Assembly (NCBI GenBank): GCA_050014095.1
Contig: JBEKDZ010000001.1
Span: 372,001-436,000 of the forward strand
From: RBG-13-51-18 sp050014095
Lineage (GTDB): Bacteria; Chloroflexota; Dehalococcoidia; Dehalococcoidales; RBG-16-60-22
DNA: 64,000 nucleotides
Direction: 5' to 3'
Shown here: positions 6,921 to 16,558 of the stretch, piece after piece
Numbering within the stretch: the first letter of the stretch is position 1
How the letters are laid out: the number at the start of each line of letters is the position of its first letter
The notes under the pieces: generated by a model
The model's input: only the letters and a program-made list of their open reading frames with translations
Databases searched by the model: none
What the model was told of the DNA's origin: nothing
Position numbers and translations under genes: made by a program

Positions 6921-9827
6921 ATGACTAAATTTAAAATCTCACCCGTTTTGCTTATCGGATTATTGATTGCTGTCTTTTTCGGTATTTCGTTGCTGTTTCG
7001 CATCTATCTCCCCTATAACAGCATTTTCGTCGGCGACAATATAAAGTACACCAGCAACGATGCCTATTACTACATGCGTCTTGTTGATAATGTATCCATT
7101 CATTTCCCCCAACTGACCCAGTTCGACCCTTATTTTATCTTCCCCGGAGGGAATGCGGTCACCTCTCTTCCCTTCTTCCATTGGATTATCGCCGTTCTTG
7201 CCTGGATAGTTGGCGGTGGGCATCCAACACAGCATATTATTGATGTGATTGGCGTTTATCTGCCAGCCATCATGGGGGCGCTAACGGTCATCCCGGTTTT
7301 CTTTATTGGTAAAGCGCTCTTTAATAGATGGGCAGGCGTGCTAGCGGCTGGCTTGGTAGCTATTTTCCCCGGTGAGTTTATTTCGCGTTCAATGCTGGGC
7401 GCCGCCGATGACCCTGTCGCCGAAACACTATTTACCACGATAGCCTTGGCTTTTTTGATTTATGCCATCAAGACAGCCAGTCAAAACCAATTGACTTTCT
7501 CTCACATATTAAAACGCGACTGGAAAATAATACTTAAGCCACTTATTTGCAGTCTGTTTGCGGGTATCTTTTTAGGTATTTATCTTATTACCTGGCAGGG
7601 TGCGCTGCTATTCATCTTCATCATTGCGCTTTATCTGGTAATTCAGTTTATAATCAACCATATAAATCATAAATCAAACGATTATCTGTGTATTGTCAGT
7701 GTTATTACATTCTTGCTGGCGCTTATCATTTTGCTGATTAAACCATATTCTAGTGATACCTCGATTGCGATGATTGTCACCATTTTTATACCGCTGGCTT
7801 TATACGGCATTTCCAAATTCTTCTCCAGCAAGTCATTAAGAACTTTTTATTATCCTTTAACCATTATTGGCATCGGGGTAATAGCCGCAGTAATTGTCTA
7901 TCTTGCAGCTCCTGGACTCTTTAGCTCTCTGCTGGATAAAGTTAAATTCGTCTTTTTCCCAGTAGGGACGACCGCAGCTACAACTACCGAGATGACGCCG
8001 GTGCTTATACCTGGTGGCGATGTCTTTACAACAGTCACTGGCTGGGGTAATTTTTCCACCAGCTTCTTTTTTGCCCCATGGTGGCTCATCCCCGCTTTCG
8101 CCGGCGCCGCAATATGCGGATATCTTTTCTATAGCAAGGATAAAGGCAAGAGCGCTACACCTTACTTCGTCTTTCTTATTCTAGTTACCGTGATGCTGCT
8201 AATATTAACCATCCAGCAATTGCGGACAAACGAGGCGTTTAATTATGAGAGTGTGCTCTTTATTCCGGGGGTGATGTTTATATCTCTAAGCATCCTGTTC
8301 TACCTATTTATCAAGCGAGGCAAAGACCAGCCATGGTATATCGCAACAGGATGGGTTATCGCGATATTGATACTGTTCTCGCTGCTGATATTATGTACTA
8401 CGTTCGTTGACTATCGCTGGTTTACGTTACTGCCATTGGCGATATTAATCTATATCTTATTCAAGCAACGCGATGGCGACGAGCATCTTCGGCTTTTCCT
8501 TATCTGGTCTTTAATAATCCTTATTACGCTGTTGATACAACGTCGTTTCCAATACTACTTCGTCGTTAATGCGGCGCTACTTTCCGGTTACCTGGGTTGG
8601 GAAATTATCCGACTATCAGGCATCAACGTGCTATCAGAAAAAACGGAAGACGACACGAAGAAAGTTCTCGACTTTTCTGCAGCGCCTAAAAAACAAAATT
8701 ACTATGAAATGCTCGGTGTTTCTAAAAACGCATCCTATAAAGAAATAAAGTCAGCCTTCCGTGAGCTTGCCGCTAGATATCACCTCAGGCCCACCAATAC
8801 TCCTGAAACAGAAACAGCTTTTAAAGAATTAAACAAAGCCTATCAAACGCTGACAAATCCTTCCCAGCGCGCCTCTTACGACAGCTCTAAAACCGAGGCA
8901 ACCGAAAAGAAAAAGTGGAAAAGCCGAAAGGAAGGCCACAGCAATGCCCTATATTATGTAAACGTAATTTTAGCTATTGTTGTGGTTTTCTTATTTGTCT
9001 ATGTTCCCAATATTTCTAAAGCGAAAGTCCAGGCTTCAATAGTACCCTACGCTCTATCCGATGACTGGCAAATAGCACTACTCTGGATGAAGGATAATAC
9101 CCCGGAGCCATTGGGTGACCCCAACGCTTACTACCAGCTTTATGATGCAGGTTTTAAATACCCGGAGTCCGCCTATGGAGTAGCATCATGGTGGGATTAT
9201 GGCTACTGGATAACCCGTGTCGCGCATCGTATACCCAACACCAATCCATCTCAAGACCCAGGCCCTATCAGGAACATAGCAAATTACTTCCTATCGCAAA
9301 ACCTATCTTCTGCAGAGGTGATAAGGAAGGAGCTGGGGACCTCCTATATCATTACCGATTATGATACTTCCGTCGGTAAATATCCGGCCATGGTACAGTG
9401 GGCAGGACAGGAAAGAGCAAAATACGTGCCAACCTACTACATGGCACAGTCGAATCAGCTTGTGCCAGTGCAAGTATTCAGCCCTGATTATTACCGCACA
9501 TTGATAGTCAGGCTATATAACTTTGATGGTAAAGCTGTTCCCGCAGGAAAGCCTACGGTGCTTGTTTATCAGATGGCTCAAGTCAATGTCAACCTGGAGG
9601 TAAAACGACTAGTCGATTACAAGGAATTTACTGCCTATCAAGACGCGCTCAACTATATTGCTAGTCAAAACTCTACAACACAATCCTACGACATAGTAGG
9701 TACCGACCCGTTTGTCAGTCCCATACCTCTGGAGGCAGTAGAAAACTATAAAGAAGTATTCAACTCTGCGGCATCAGGCAACACCACAGAACCAGTAAAA
9801 ATTTTTGAATACACCGGCGGTAAGTGA
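6921..9827 (+). CDS. STT3/PglB/AglB-family oligosaccharyltransferase with inserted J-domain
   Basis: 968 residues. Part 1 (about residues 1-570) is a polytopic membrane region with the STT3 landmarks SNDAYYYMRL in the first outer loop (metal and acceptor binding) and SRSMLGAADDP. Part 2 (about 594-656) is a DnaJ-type J-domain beginning YYEMLGVSKNAS and ending RASYDSS. Its HPD motif is changed to HLR. Part 3 is a last helix (about 675-695) and a soluble domain with the catalytic signature WWDYGYW (about 757-763). Family knowledge: STT3 proteins transfer lipid-linked glycan to Asn in N-X-S/T at the outer membrane face. The basic stretch before the last helix places the J-domain in the cytosol. 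The gene has its own weak start context. The two surface proteins at 38-46 kb are candidate substrates. Confidence 0.93.
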   Translation: MTKFKISPVLLIGLLIAVFFGISLLFRIYLPYNSIFVGDNIKYTSNDAYYYMRLVDNVSIHFPQLTQFDPYFIFPGGNAVTSLPFFHWIIAVLAWIVGGGHPTQHIIDVIGVYLPAIMGALTVIPVFFIGKALFNRWAGVLAAGLVAIFPGEFISRSMLGAADDPVAETLFTTIALAFLIYAIKTASQNQLTFSHILKRDWKIILKPLICSLFAGIFLGIYLITWQGALLFIFIIALYLVIQFIINHINHKSNDYLCIVSVITFLLALIILLIKPYSSDTSIAMIVTIFIPLALYGISKFFSSKSLRTFYYPLTIIGIGVIAAVIVYLAAPGLFSSLLDKVKFVFFPVGTTAATTTEMTPVLIPGGDVFTTVTGWGNFSTSFFFAPWWLIPAFAGAAICGYLFYSKDKGKSATPYFVFLILVTVMLLILTIQQLRTNEAFNYESVLFIPGVMFISLSILFYLFIKRGKDQPWYIATGWVIAILILFSLLILCTTFVDYRWFTLLPLAILIYILFKQRDGDEHLRLFLIWSLIILITLLIQRRFQYYFVVNAALLSGYLGWEIIRLSGINVLSEKTEDDTKKVLDFSAAPKKQNYYEMLGVSKNASYKEIKSAFRELAARYHLRPTNTPETETAFKELNKAYQTLTNPSQRASYDSSKTEATEKKKWKSRKEGHSNALYYVNVILAIVVVFLFVYVPNISKAKVQASIVPYALSDDWQIALLWMKDNTPEPLGDPNAYYQLYDAGFKYPESAYGVASWWDYGYWITRVAHRIPNTNPSQDPGPIRNIANYFLSQNLSSAEVIRKELGTSYIITDYDTSVGKYPAMVQWAGQERAKYVPTYYMAQSNQLVPVQVFSPDYYRTLIVRLYNFDGKAVPAGKPTVLVYQMAQVNVNLEVKRLVDYKEFTAYQDALNYIASQNSTTQSYDIVGTDPFVSPIPLEAVENYKEVFNSAASGNTTEPVKIFEYTGGK

Positions 9828-9896
9828 AAGTAACAATAGCCCTTTATCACCGGATACCCAAGCGATGATGGTATTTCCCTACTGCATTTTTGAAGC

Positions 9897-12219
9897 TTAT
9901 CGCCTACCTAGGATGAAGAGTCTCCTCACCTTACCCAACCGCTGGATAAGCTTTTGATAAACGATGCGGCGTGCCTTTAAAATCTCCGCCTCGTCGGCAA
10001 TTCCCAGTCTGCCTTCTCTGCCTCCGAAGCGGTTCTCCATATAGACCTGGGTGATATATTTCAGAGCTTCAGCCTGCTGCGGTAAAGCCTCAACCAGCTC
10101 GGCGGTAAATTCCAGGGGTGTTTGTTGAGGAGTGGGAACCAAACCGACCATCACGGCGAGACGGCACATATTGCTATATGTCTTGTAGGCTAAAGTCTCT
10201 CTATCAACACGCCACAGCCAGCGGAAAGAAAGCGACCTCATTACCAGGATTGAGCCTATTAGCAGCGCGATTATCAGGGCAGCGCCAAAAACAAAAAGCA
10301 AGGCACGGCCCAGCTTGGCAGGAAAGGAGACTGAGTCCGTCCCACTGGCGCCGCCGCCTGAAATATTTTCAATATTTATGTTTCCGATATTATATATCGA
10401 GGCGGGCGTTGCCCCCTGCCATACATCCCACTGTGGAGATTCTTCGATAGCCGGACTGGATATCCAGGGTGTACTGATAGAGACGTAGCTTGAGGGGCTG
10501 CCGGGTGTCGCCTCAACATCTACCCAGCCATAGCCGGGAAAATAGACCTGTGGCCAGGCGTGAAAATACTTATCTCGCAGTATGTATTCTCCGGCTGTTC
10601 GACCTGGCTCGCCCGGCAGATAGCCGATGGCAAGTCTCGCCGGGACACCGACCGAGCGGAGCATCGTTACCGTCGCCGAAGCAAAATGCAGGCAAAAACC
10701 GCTTTTCTCGGTAAATAGAAAATACTCTACATTATCAACCCCTTCGGGTGGAGTATCAATTTCCAGCTTATAAGGAAACTGTGAAAGATAGCCGAGAATA
10801 GCCCGCACTTTAGTGTAAGGCGTTGTTGAGTTCGCGGTAATATTTGCACTCAACAATTTGATGTCATCGGGAAAATCAGCAGGCAGCTGAAGATATGTCG
10901 CGGTAACCGCTTGGGGATAGTCTTCGTTGGCGGTGGATAGGTCGCTCTCCGTTGCTTTAGAAACATATGATGTAACCGTATACTGCTCGCCGGGTTCAAA
11001 AACGCGCAGCGCCGCGATAGTTAAAATGTCTTCGCTGGCGCCAACACTCACTCTTACCGGAATATCCGATGATATAAAACCACCGTTAGTGAACAGCACA
11101 TCAGTACGTACTCCGTTAACGACGGCATATTTCATTATATCCTGATTAGGAACCGTCTCATTATACGACCAGGGCGTATTCGCCTCGAGTGGAATTTTAT
11201 CAGTCGAGCTATTTATCCAGCCCTGTGAGGTATAGGTATCATACACCGTCATCCGCCAGTATGCAGGGCGTTCGGAAACGACGACGAATTTGACATCATC
11301 ACCCTGGTTCCAGGTTTTTCCAAAAGGCAAATCCTTAAGTGCGCTGGCAGTGGTTAAAGCCTGCTTGGACGGCACGGCATTGAAAATATTGATTTTAGAT
11401 TCTAGAACATCTTTCTGCCAGGGCATACTGGTAGCAATCAGATTCTGCAGGCCTGTGGCGCGTACCTGTGGAGCGACCCAGGAAATGGAGGCTGCTACGG
11501 CCGTGATGCAAAGCAGCGAAACTCCGAGATAAAGAAGACTGCCTCCAGAGGTGGTATTCACCGCTCCGGAGGACCGCGCCGTCATGCGCGTGACAGCAAT
11601 GAGCAACGCCGCGGCAAAAAAATAGAGTATAAAATATATGTAATAATTATCCGGTAGGTTGCTTAGATTGAACAGTATCACCAGCGCACCCAGGACAACA
11701 GCCACCCAGGAATTATGCCGCCGCAAAACAAACCATGCCGAAAAATATCCGATGAGCCAGGTGAGGAGGGTAATAAAAACGACGAAAATAAGTTTATCAT
11801 CACCGGCTAATGAAAAACTTGAACCCTGCCACCATGATTGAAAAATATTCAGTAAATGAGAAAATTTTGATGTAGTATCCGATATTTCTATACAATTCAG
11901 GGTCTGCCACATCGTGATAACTAAGCCGATAACCACCGCCAGGAGATGCTTAAAGACTCCATGAATCTTGATTCTTAAAAATATCAAAGAAAGCGCCACG
12001 GAGAGAATTAAAACCAACGTTAGTGATGGCTGTGGCGTAATCCAGTGGGCTTGTTCGACGGATAGTACCGCTATCTCCAGGGCCACGAACATCAGGATAA
12101 TGGTCACCCAATCCTGCCAGTTGCCCCAATCGGGCACAGTTATGCCCGGGCGAGTTTTTGCCACTTTCGGTTTTCTCGCCCGAAAAAACAGCCATTTTCT
12201 TTTTTTGACGTCATCGTTC
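9897..12219 (-). CDS. Membrane-anchored transglutaminase-like protein (TgpA/DUF3488 type)
   Basis: About 774 residues; start is the GTG at 12219-12221, a few bases after the stop of the DUF58 gene. The N-terminal third has about six hydrophobic helices. A transglutaminase/protease-like domain follows with Cys in GFCLHFA (about residue 510), His in YFHAWPQVYF (about 554) and Asp in GWVDVEAT (about 569), the family triad. A single helix (about 650-675) and a cytosolic tail close the protein. It is the third gene of a MoxR-DUF58-transglutaminase operon, a widespread trio of unknown exact role thought to act on proteins or peptides outside the membrane. Confidence 0.9.
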
Positions 12220-12223
12220 ACGG

Positions 12224-13456
12224 TTATCTTCTTGCTCCTATCGACGACATTGGGGAGAGCAGGTAGCGGCTATCCAGAGCCCTGACTATTTCCGCCCCCC
12301 GCCTCACGATATAGGCGTGGATGCCGCTGGCAATTAAGCCCCGCGCTGTCTCCGCCGCGTTTGTTTGACCGCCAAAGCTGGCGGCATCCAGTAGGACAGC
12401 GGTAACCAACGTATTACGATTAGCCATACGCCGTAGTGGACCCAGAATATTAGCGGAAGGGCTGATGACGACGATAGCAGCGCCCGGCTCAAAACGCTCC
12501 TCCTGCGATGCCAGTAAACCGTCAAGCGATAATGTGCTATTAGCTTCGATTATCGCTAAAGCCCGCATGAGCTCTTCCTGGTGTTCTTCACCGGTATCCG
12601 GCAGGAAAAGAAAGGAGCGGTCGCCGGACGCCATCAGACCCACGTTTTTACCGTCATCTACGTATTTTTTTACCAGCGACGAAGCGATGCTGATAGCATA
12701 TTCCTCGGTAGTTTCATCGCCCTTGCCACAATGTGAAGTGTTCAGCATATCCAGGACAATCCAGATGTCTTTATAAGAGTAATTAGCCAGGTCAGGGTCG
12801 AACTCCTTTACCATGAGGTTGCCGGTATGCGCTGTGGTATGCCAGTGAATGTTGCGGAAACTATCGCCGCTTAGATAGTCGCGTACGCGGGCGGCGTTGG
12901 TACCGGACTCGCTGGTGAACCATTGGCGCTTGCTTGTACCTAGTTCCTGCCGGGGTAGAACCCGGAAAAAAGGCAGGTCGAAGGAGGTGGGGAAAACGAT
13001 GATTCTTTTGCTATCAAGAATACGCTCCTTTATCGAAAAGAACCCGAGCGGGTCAGTAATCTTCACCACTAATTTACCCATATCATATAAGCCGCGCCGC
13101 TGGCAGATACCCTCGGAACGCCAGCTATAAGACCCCTGTGCTGGAAGATGAAACGTGGCTACACTTTTATAGCCGGGGAATTCGGCATCCTCCTTCACCT
13201 CAATTAAAGCGGTGGGCAGCCTGCCTTTGTTGTGGAAAATAAACTCTTCTTCAAAACGCTCGCCTATTCGGCAGTATGGTGTCAATTTAACCACCCTGCC
13301 TTCAATATATCTAACATTCATGCGCATCCACAGATAGCTCATAAAAAGCAGAACTGCCAAGAAAACAAAGAATCGCCACAGCATGGTAGAGCCGGTGGCT
13401 AATGCCAGGGCGAAAATGAGAAACAGGAGAACGATAACGAACCAGCGAATTTTCAT
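12224..13456 (-). CDS. DUF58 (vWA-like) membrane protein
   Basis: 410 residues. Two close N-terminal helices (about 5-45) are followed by a beta-rich region and the DUF58 core, with LSGDSFRNIHWHTTAHTGNLMVKEFD (shown here as its key parts LSGD, IHW and KEFD, about 193-220), then a degenerate vWA-like fold in the C-terminal half. DUF58 proteins nearly always pair with MoxR AAA+ ATPases. Here MoxR lies upstream and a transglutaminase follows within a few bases, so the three should act together as a chaperone/maturation system at the membrane. Function is otherwise unknown. Confidence 0.9.
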   Translation of the reverse strand: MKIRWFVIVLLFLIFALALATGSTMLWRFFVFLAVLLFMSYLWMRMNVRYIEGRVVKLTPYCRIGERFEEEFIFHNKGRLPTALIEVKEDAEFPGYKSVATFHLPAQGSYSWRSEGICQRRGLYDMGKLVVKITDPLGFFSIKERILDSKRIIVFPTSFDLPFFRVLPRQELGTSKRQWFTSESGTNAARVRDYLSGDSFRNIHWHTTAHTGNLMVKEFDPDLANYSYKDIWIVLDMLNTSHCGKGDETTEEYAISIASSLVKKYVDDGKNVGLMASGDRSFLFLPDTGEEHQEELMRALAIIEANSTLSLDGLLASQEERFEPGAAIVVISPSANILGPLRRMANRNTLVTAVLLDAASFGGQTNAAETARGLIASGIHAYIVRRGAEIVRALDSRYLLSPMSSIGARR

Positions 13457-13513
13457 ATCTTTTTCCAGTCGGAGGAGATAAGGAGTATTTTTTTCACCTG
13501 CCCCGATTGTCTA

Positions 13514-14482
13514 TCATTCGGCGAGCGCCCCGGGCACAGGAATAATTTTCAACACCTCGGCGATAAAAGTGCGACTGTCCTTACCCTGTGATTGACCCGC
13601 CGAAGATACTAGCGAACGATGCGCTAAAGCCGGCTCGGCCAGGGCTTTAATATCGTCCGGTAAAACGTAGTCTCGCCCCAGCAACATGGCTCGCGCCTGG
13701 GCGGTGCGGAAAAGCGCCAGCGAGCCGCGCGGAGAAGAACCGAGGTAGATCGACGGGTGATGGCGGGTCGCCTCCACCAGGGCGACGATATATTGCTTAA
13801 CGAGGTCACTCACATGGATTTTTCTTACCGTATCCTGAAGTAATAAAATATCGGCTGCCTCAACGACGGCTCCAATCTGCTCGATAGGGTGAATAATCTG
13901 CTGCCTTTCGATAATGGCTACCTCTTCTGATGGTGTGGGGTAGCCGATATTAATCCGCAGCAGGAATCTATCCAGCTGGGCTTCGGGGAGGGGGAAGGTG
14001 CCTTCGTATTCGATAGGATTTTGCGTGGCGAGCACGTGGAAGGGTGAGGGCATTTTATGAGTAACGCCGTCTACGGTAAGCTGTCTCTCCTCCATCGCCT
14101 CCAGCAAAGCCGATTGCACCTTTGGGGTAGCGCGGTTGATTTCATCCGCCAGGACTACCTGCGCTTCAATAGGCCCGGGATGAAACTCGAAGTTGCGGGT
14201 CTTTTGATTATAGACAGTAACGCCAATGATATCACCAGGGAGCATATCCGGCGTGAACTGGATACGTTTAAAGCTGCAATCAATAGACTTCGCTAGGCTG
14301 CGGGCGAGCATGGTCTTGCCGAGGCCGGGGGCGTCTTCGATGAGGAGATGCCCTTGGCTAATTAAGGCTATTACCGCCAGCTGCACCACATTCGACTTGC
14401 CGACCATCACTTTTTCCACATTCTGAATGATTTTTTCGGCAATTTTTTTAGCTTTATCAATTTTTACGTCCGTTTTTTCCAT
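13514..14482 (-). CDS. MoxR-family AAA+ ATPase
   Basis: 322 residues. Walker A is in EDAPGLGKTM (about 55-64), Walker B in VVLADEINRA (about 113-122), sensor 1 at LATQNPIEYEGTFPLPEAQLDRF (key part ATQNP and the arginine finger before LDRF), and sensor 2 SPRGSLAL near 265. It belongs to the MoxR/RavA group, ATPases that help assemble or activate partner vWA proteins. The next gene is the DUF58 partner. An AAAGGG stretch lies just before the ATG. Confidence 0.93.
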   Translation of the reverse strand: MEKTDVKIDKAKKIAEKIIQNVEKVMVGKSNVVQLAVIALISQGHLLIEDAPGLGKTMLARSLAKSIDCSFKRIQFTPDMLPGDIIGVTVYNQKTRNFEFHPGPIEAQVVLADEINRATPKVQSALLEAMEERQLTVDGVTHKMPSPFHVLATQNPIEYEGTFPLPEAQLDRFLLRINIGYPTPSEEVAIIERQQIIHPIEQIGAVVEAADILLLQDTVRKIHVSDLVKQYIVALVEATRHHPSIYLGSSPRGSLALFRTAQARAMLLGRDYVLPDDIKALAEPALAHRSLVSSAGQSQGKDSRTFIAEVLKIIPVPGALAE

Positions 14483-14527
14483 CCCTTTATCCTGATTCTA
14501 GATTAGCGTTAAGTGTATTCTAATTCG

Positions 14528-14556
14528 AGTATATCACAAGAAAAAATCGGTTACAA
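14528..14556 (-). promoter_or_regulatory. Promoter of the MoxR operon
   Basis: Minus strand: TTGTAA, 17-base spacer, TATACT, with TG one base before the -10 (extended -10). The predicted start is about 40 bases upstream of the moxR ATG. Confidence 0.55.
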
Positions 14557-14602
14557 AAGTATATCAAAGAAATCCGACATGAAAATATTTATGAAAATAT
14601 AC

Positions 14603-14631
14603 TTGACAAATTAAATTAAATATATTAATAT
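14603..14631 (+). promoter_or_regulatory. Consensus promoter of the second ABC exporter
   Basis: TTGACA at 14603-14608, exactly 17 bases, then TAATAT at 14626-14631. This is the strongest sigma-70-like promoter in the first 20 kb. The following AT-rich leader is about 50 bases long. It diverges from the moxR promoter. Confidence 0.7.
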
Positions 14632-14686
14632 TTATTAATTATTTTAATTCTTACCTTAATTTAGTTAAGTATGGAGTGTTCCCACG

Positions 14687-15631
14687 ATGTTGCTAGAGAT
14701 CAAAGATGTCACTAAAATCTACAAAGGCAAGGTCAAAGCCAACGATAATATCAGCTTATCCGTAGCCGAGGGAGAGGTTTTTGGGTTGCTGGGTCCCAAC
14801 GGCGCTGGCAAGACCACCCTGGTCAACCAGATCATCGGGCTAACAATGCCGACATCCGGCGACATTTTCATTTCCGGTGTAGATGTAATCGCTAAACCAG
14901 ATTACGCCCGCGAGGTATGCTCCTTTCAGGCTCAGGTGCAAGCACCTATATCCGGCCTTAGCACCATGCAGGCCGTCGAGCTTGCAGGGCGTATACGGGG
15001 CGGGAAAAAGGCGGATGTCCACAAACGGGCTCTGGAGTTAGTAGAAAAGCTGGAACTTGGCGAATGGCAGAAAACGCTGGGGCTGAATATATCCGGAGGC
15101 GTACGCCGCCTGGTGGCTTTCTGCATGGCGGCGGTAGTACCGGGGAGAATCGTAATCCTGGACGAACCGACAAACGACGTCGACCCCCTGCGGCGGCGGA
15201 CTATCTGGCAGGAAGTACAGGAACTGGCGAAGCGTGGTTCAGCAGTTTTGCTCGTGACCCATAACATCCTCGAAGCCGAACGCGTCGTCGACCGGCTGGC
15301 AATTGTCGACCTGGGCAAGGTAAAAGGCATGGGCACGCCGGCAAGCCTTAAGGAATCCGAGGGCGACGCTATGCGGCTGGAGTTGATACTGGAGCCAAAA
15401 GCCACGGCACCGTCTTTGCCGGATTATCTAAAAAAGCCTCTGGTGATTAACCGGCGCATCCTCGGCGATGTCCAGCCGGAGGATATACCAGCCGCCATCA
15501 CCTGGGCGCGCAGCTTAAAAGAGAGTGGCACCATCGAAGAGTTTTTACTGGGTCCGGCTACGCTGGAAGACGTTTATATACGGTTGGTAAAAAACCCTGA
15601 AAATAACGGCAACCATGGGAAGGACACCTAG
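14687..15631 (+). CDS. ABC transporter ATP-binding protein
   Basis: 314 residues. Walker A GPNGAGKTT (about 38-46), a signature region that reads NISGGVRRL instead of LSGGQ (about 138), Walker B IVILDEPTNDVDP (about 156-168) and switch His in THN are visible. The C-terminal domain is of the DrrA/CcmA exporter kind. Two bases separate it from the permease gene, so the two form one export system. The altered signature suggests divergence within the family but keeps the Ser and Gly pair. Substrate unknown. Confidence 0.92.
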   Translation: MLLEIKDVTKIYKGKVKANDNISLSVAEGEVFGLLGPNGAGKTTLVNQIIGLTMPTSGDIFISGVDVIAKPDYAREVCSFQAQVQAPISGLSTMQAVELAGRIRGGKKADVHKRALELVEKLELGEWQKTLGLNISGGVRRLVAFCMAAVVPGRIVILDEPTNDVDPLRRRTIWQEVQELAKRGSAVLLVTHNILEAERVVDRLAIVDLGKVKGMGTPASLKESEGDAMRLELILEPKATAPSLPDYLKKPLVINRRILGDVQPEDIPAAITWARSLKESGTIEEFLLGPATLEDVYIRLVKNPENNGNHGKDT

Positions 15632-15633
15632 CA

Positions 15634-16371
15634 ATGGTAAAGTGGTTCAGAAGCTATTTCCTAATGTGTAAATGGACCTTTTTAAGCAGCCGGCCCTGGT
15701 TAACGCTTAACCTTGCCGTACAGTTAGGACTTTCCGTTGGTATTATTTACGGCATCAGCTATTTCTATCCTCAAATGACACCATCAATAGCTAAATACCT
15801 AACGACCGGTTCGCCGACGCTTGTCCTGTTAACGGTAGGTTTGGTAATAGTACCCCAGGTAGTCGCCAGCATGCGGTCGGAAGGGACTTTCGATTATATT
15901 TGGTCGCTGCCCGTGCCGCGGATGGCCCATATCGCCGCCGACGCCACCAACATGTTCGGGTCGATGTTGCCGGGTATCATACTTTCGATCATCATGGGAA
16001 AATATCACTTCAACTTCGACCTGAATGTCAGCTGGATGTTAATCCCGGCCGTACTGCTGATAGCATCAAGCGCTACATTTGTCGGCTATTCTATGGCATT
16101 TGCCGTCCCCAAGCCGATGATGGTAAACATAATAACACAGCTAATGATATTCTTCGTGATGATGTTCTCACCGGTAATGTATCCGGCAGAACAGCTGCCC
16201 CAGTGGTTGCATAGCATTCACAATGTATTACCTATCAAATATATGGCTGACCTGATGCGCGGCACGCTGACCGATTTGCCGGTTAACCTGGGGTTGGCTT
16301 TCTCGGTAGTCGGGGCATGGTTCGCGGCAGGATTTGCGTTGACTTACTTTATGGTCAGGCGCCGGAATTAA
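15634..16371 (+). CDS. ABC-2 type transporter permease
   Basis: 245 residues with six predicted membrane helices and no large outer domain, the compact ABC-2 layout (DrrB/NodJ type). It follows the ATPase gene by two bases. Near the end, the segment with MMFSPVMYPAEQLP is the usual ABC-2 signature between helices 5 and 6. It would form the membrane channel of an exporter for a lipid, drug or polysaccharide; sequence does not tell which. Confidence 0.88.
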   Translation: MVKWFRSYFLMCKWTFLSSRPWLTLNLAVQLGLSVGIIYGISYFYPQMTPSIAKYLTTGSPTLVLLTVGLVIVPQVVASMRSEGTFDYIWSLPVPRMAHIAADATNMFGSMLPGIILSIIMGKYHFNFDLNVSWMLIPAVLLIASSATFVGYSMAFAVPKPMMVNIITQLMIFFVMMFSPVMYPAEQLPQWLHSIHNVLPIKYMADLMRGTLTDLPVNLGLAFSVVGAWFAAGFALTYFMVRRRN

Positions 16372-16467
16372 CGCGGTTACTATTCATTATGCACCCCGTA
16401 TCCTTACCCCGCTTCCCACATTGCTTTCAGGTTTACCGTAATTAATCAGTGATATCCCATACTTAAT

Positions 16468-16496
16468 TTGACAAAGTTATCTCATCAATATAACAT
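16468..16496 (+). promoter_or_regulatory. Promoter of the AprAB-like pair
   Basis: TTGACA at 16468-16473, 17-base spacer, TAACAT at 16491-16496. The leader is about 55 bases and ends with a strong GAGGAGG ribosome site before the ATG at 16559. Confidence 0.6.
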
Positions 16497-16558
16497 TCTG
16501 TGCAAGCGGGCAAATTTGCCCCGCCCTTTCACAGCCATAAACAGAGGAGGATATTGAT

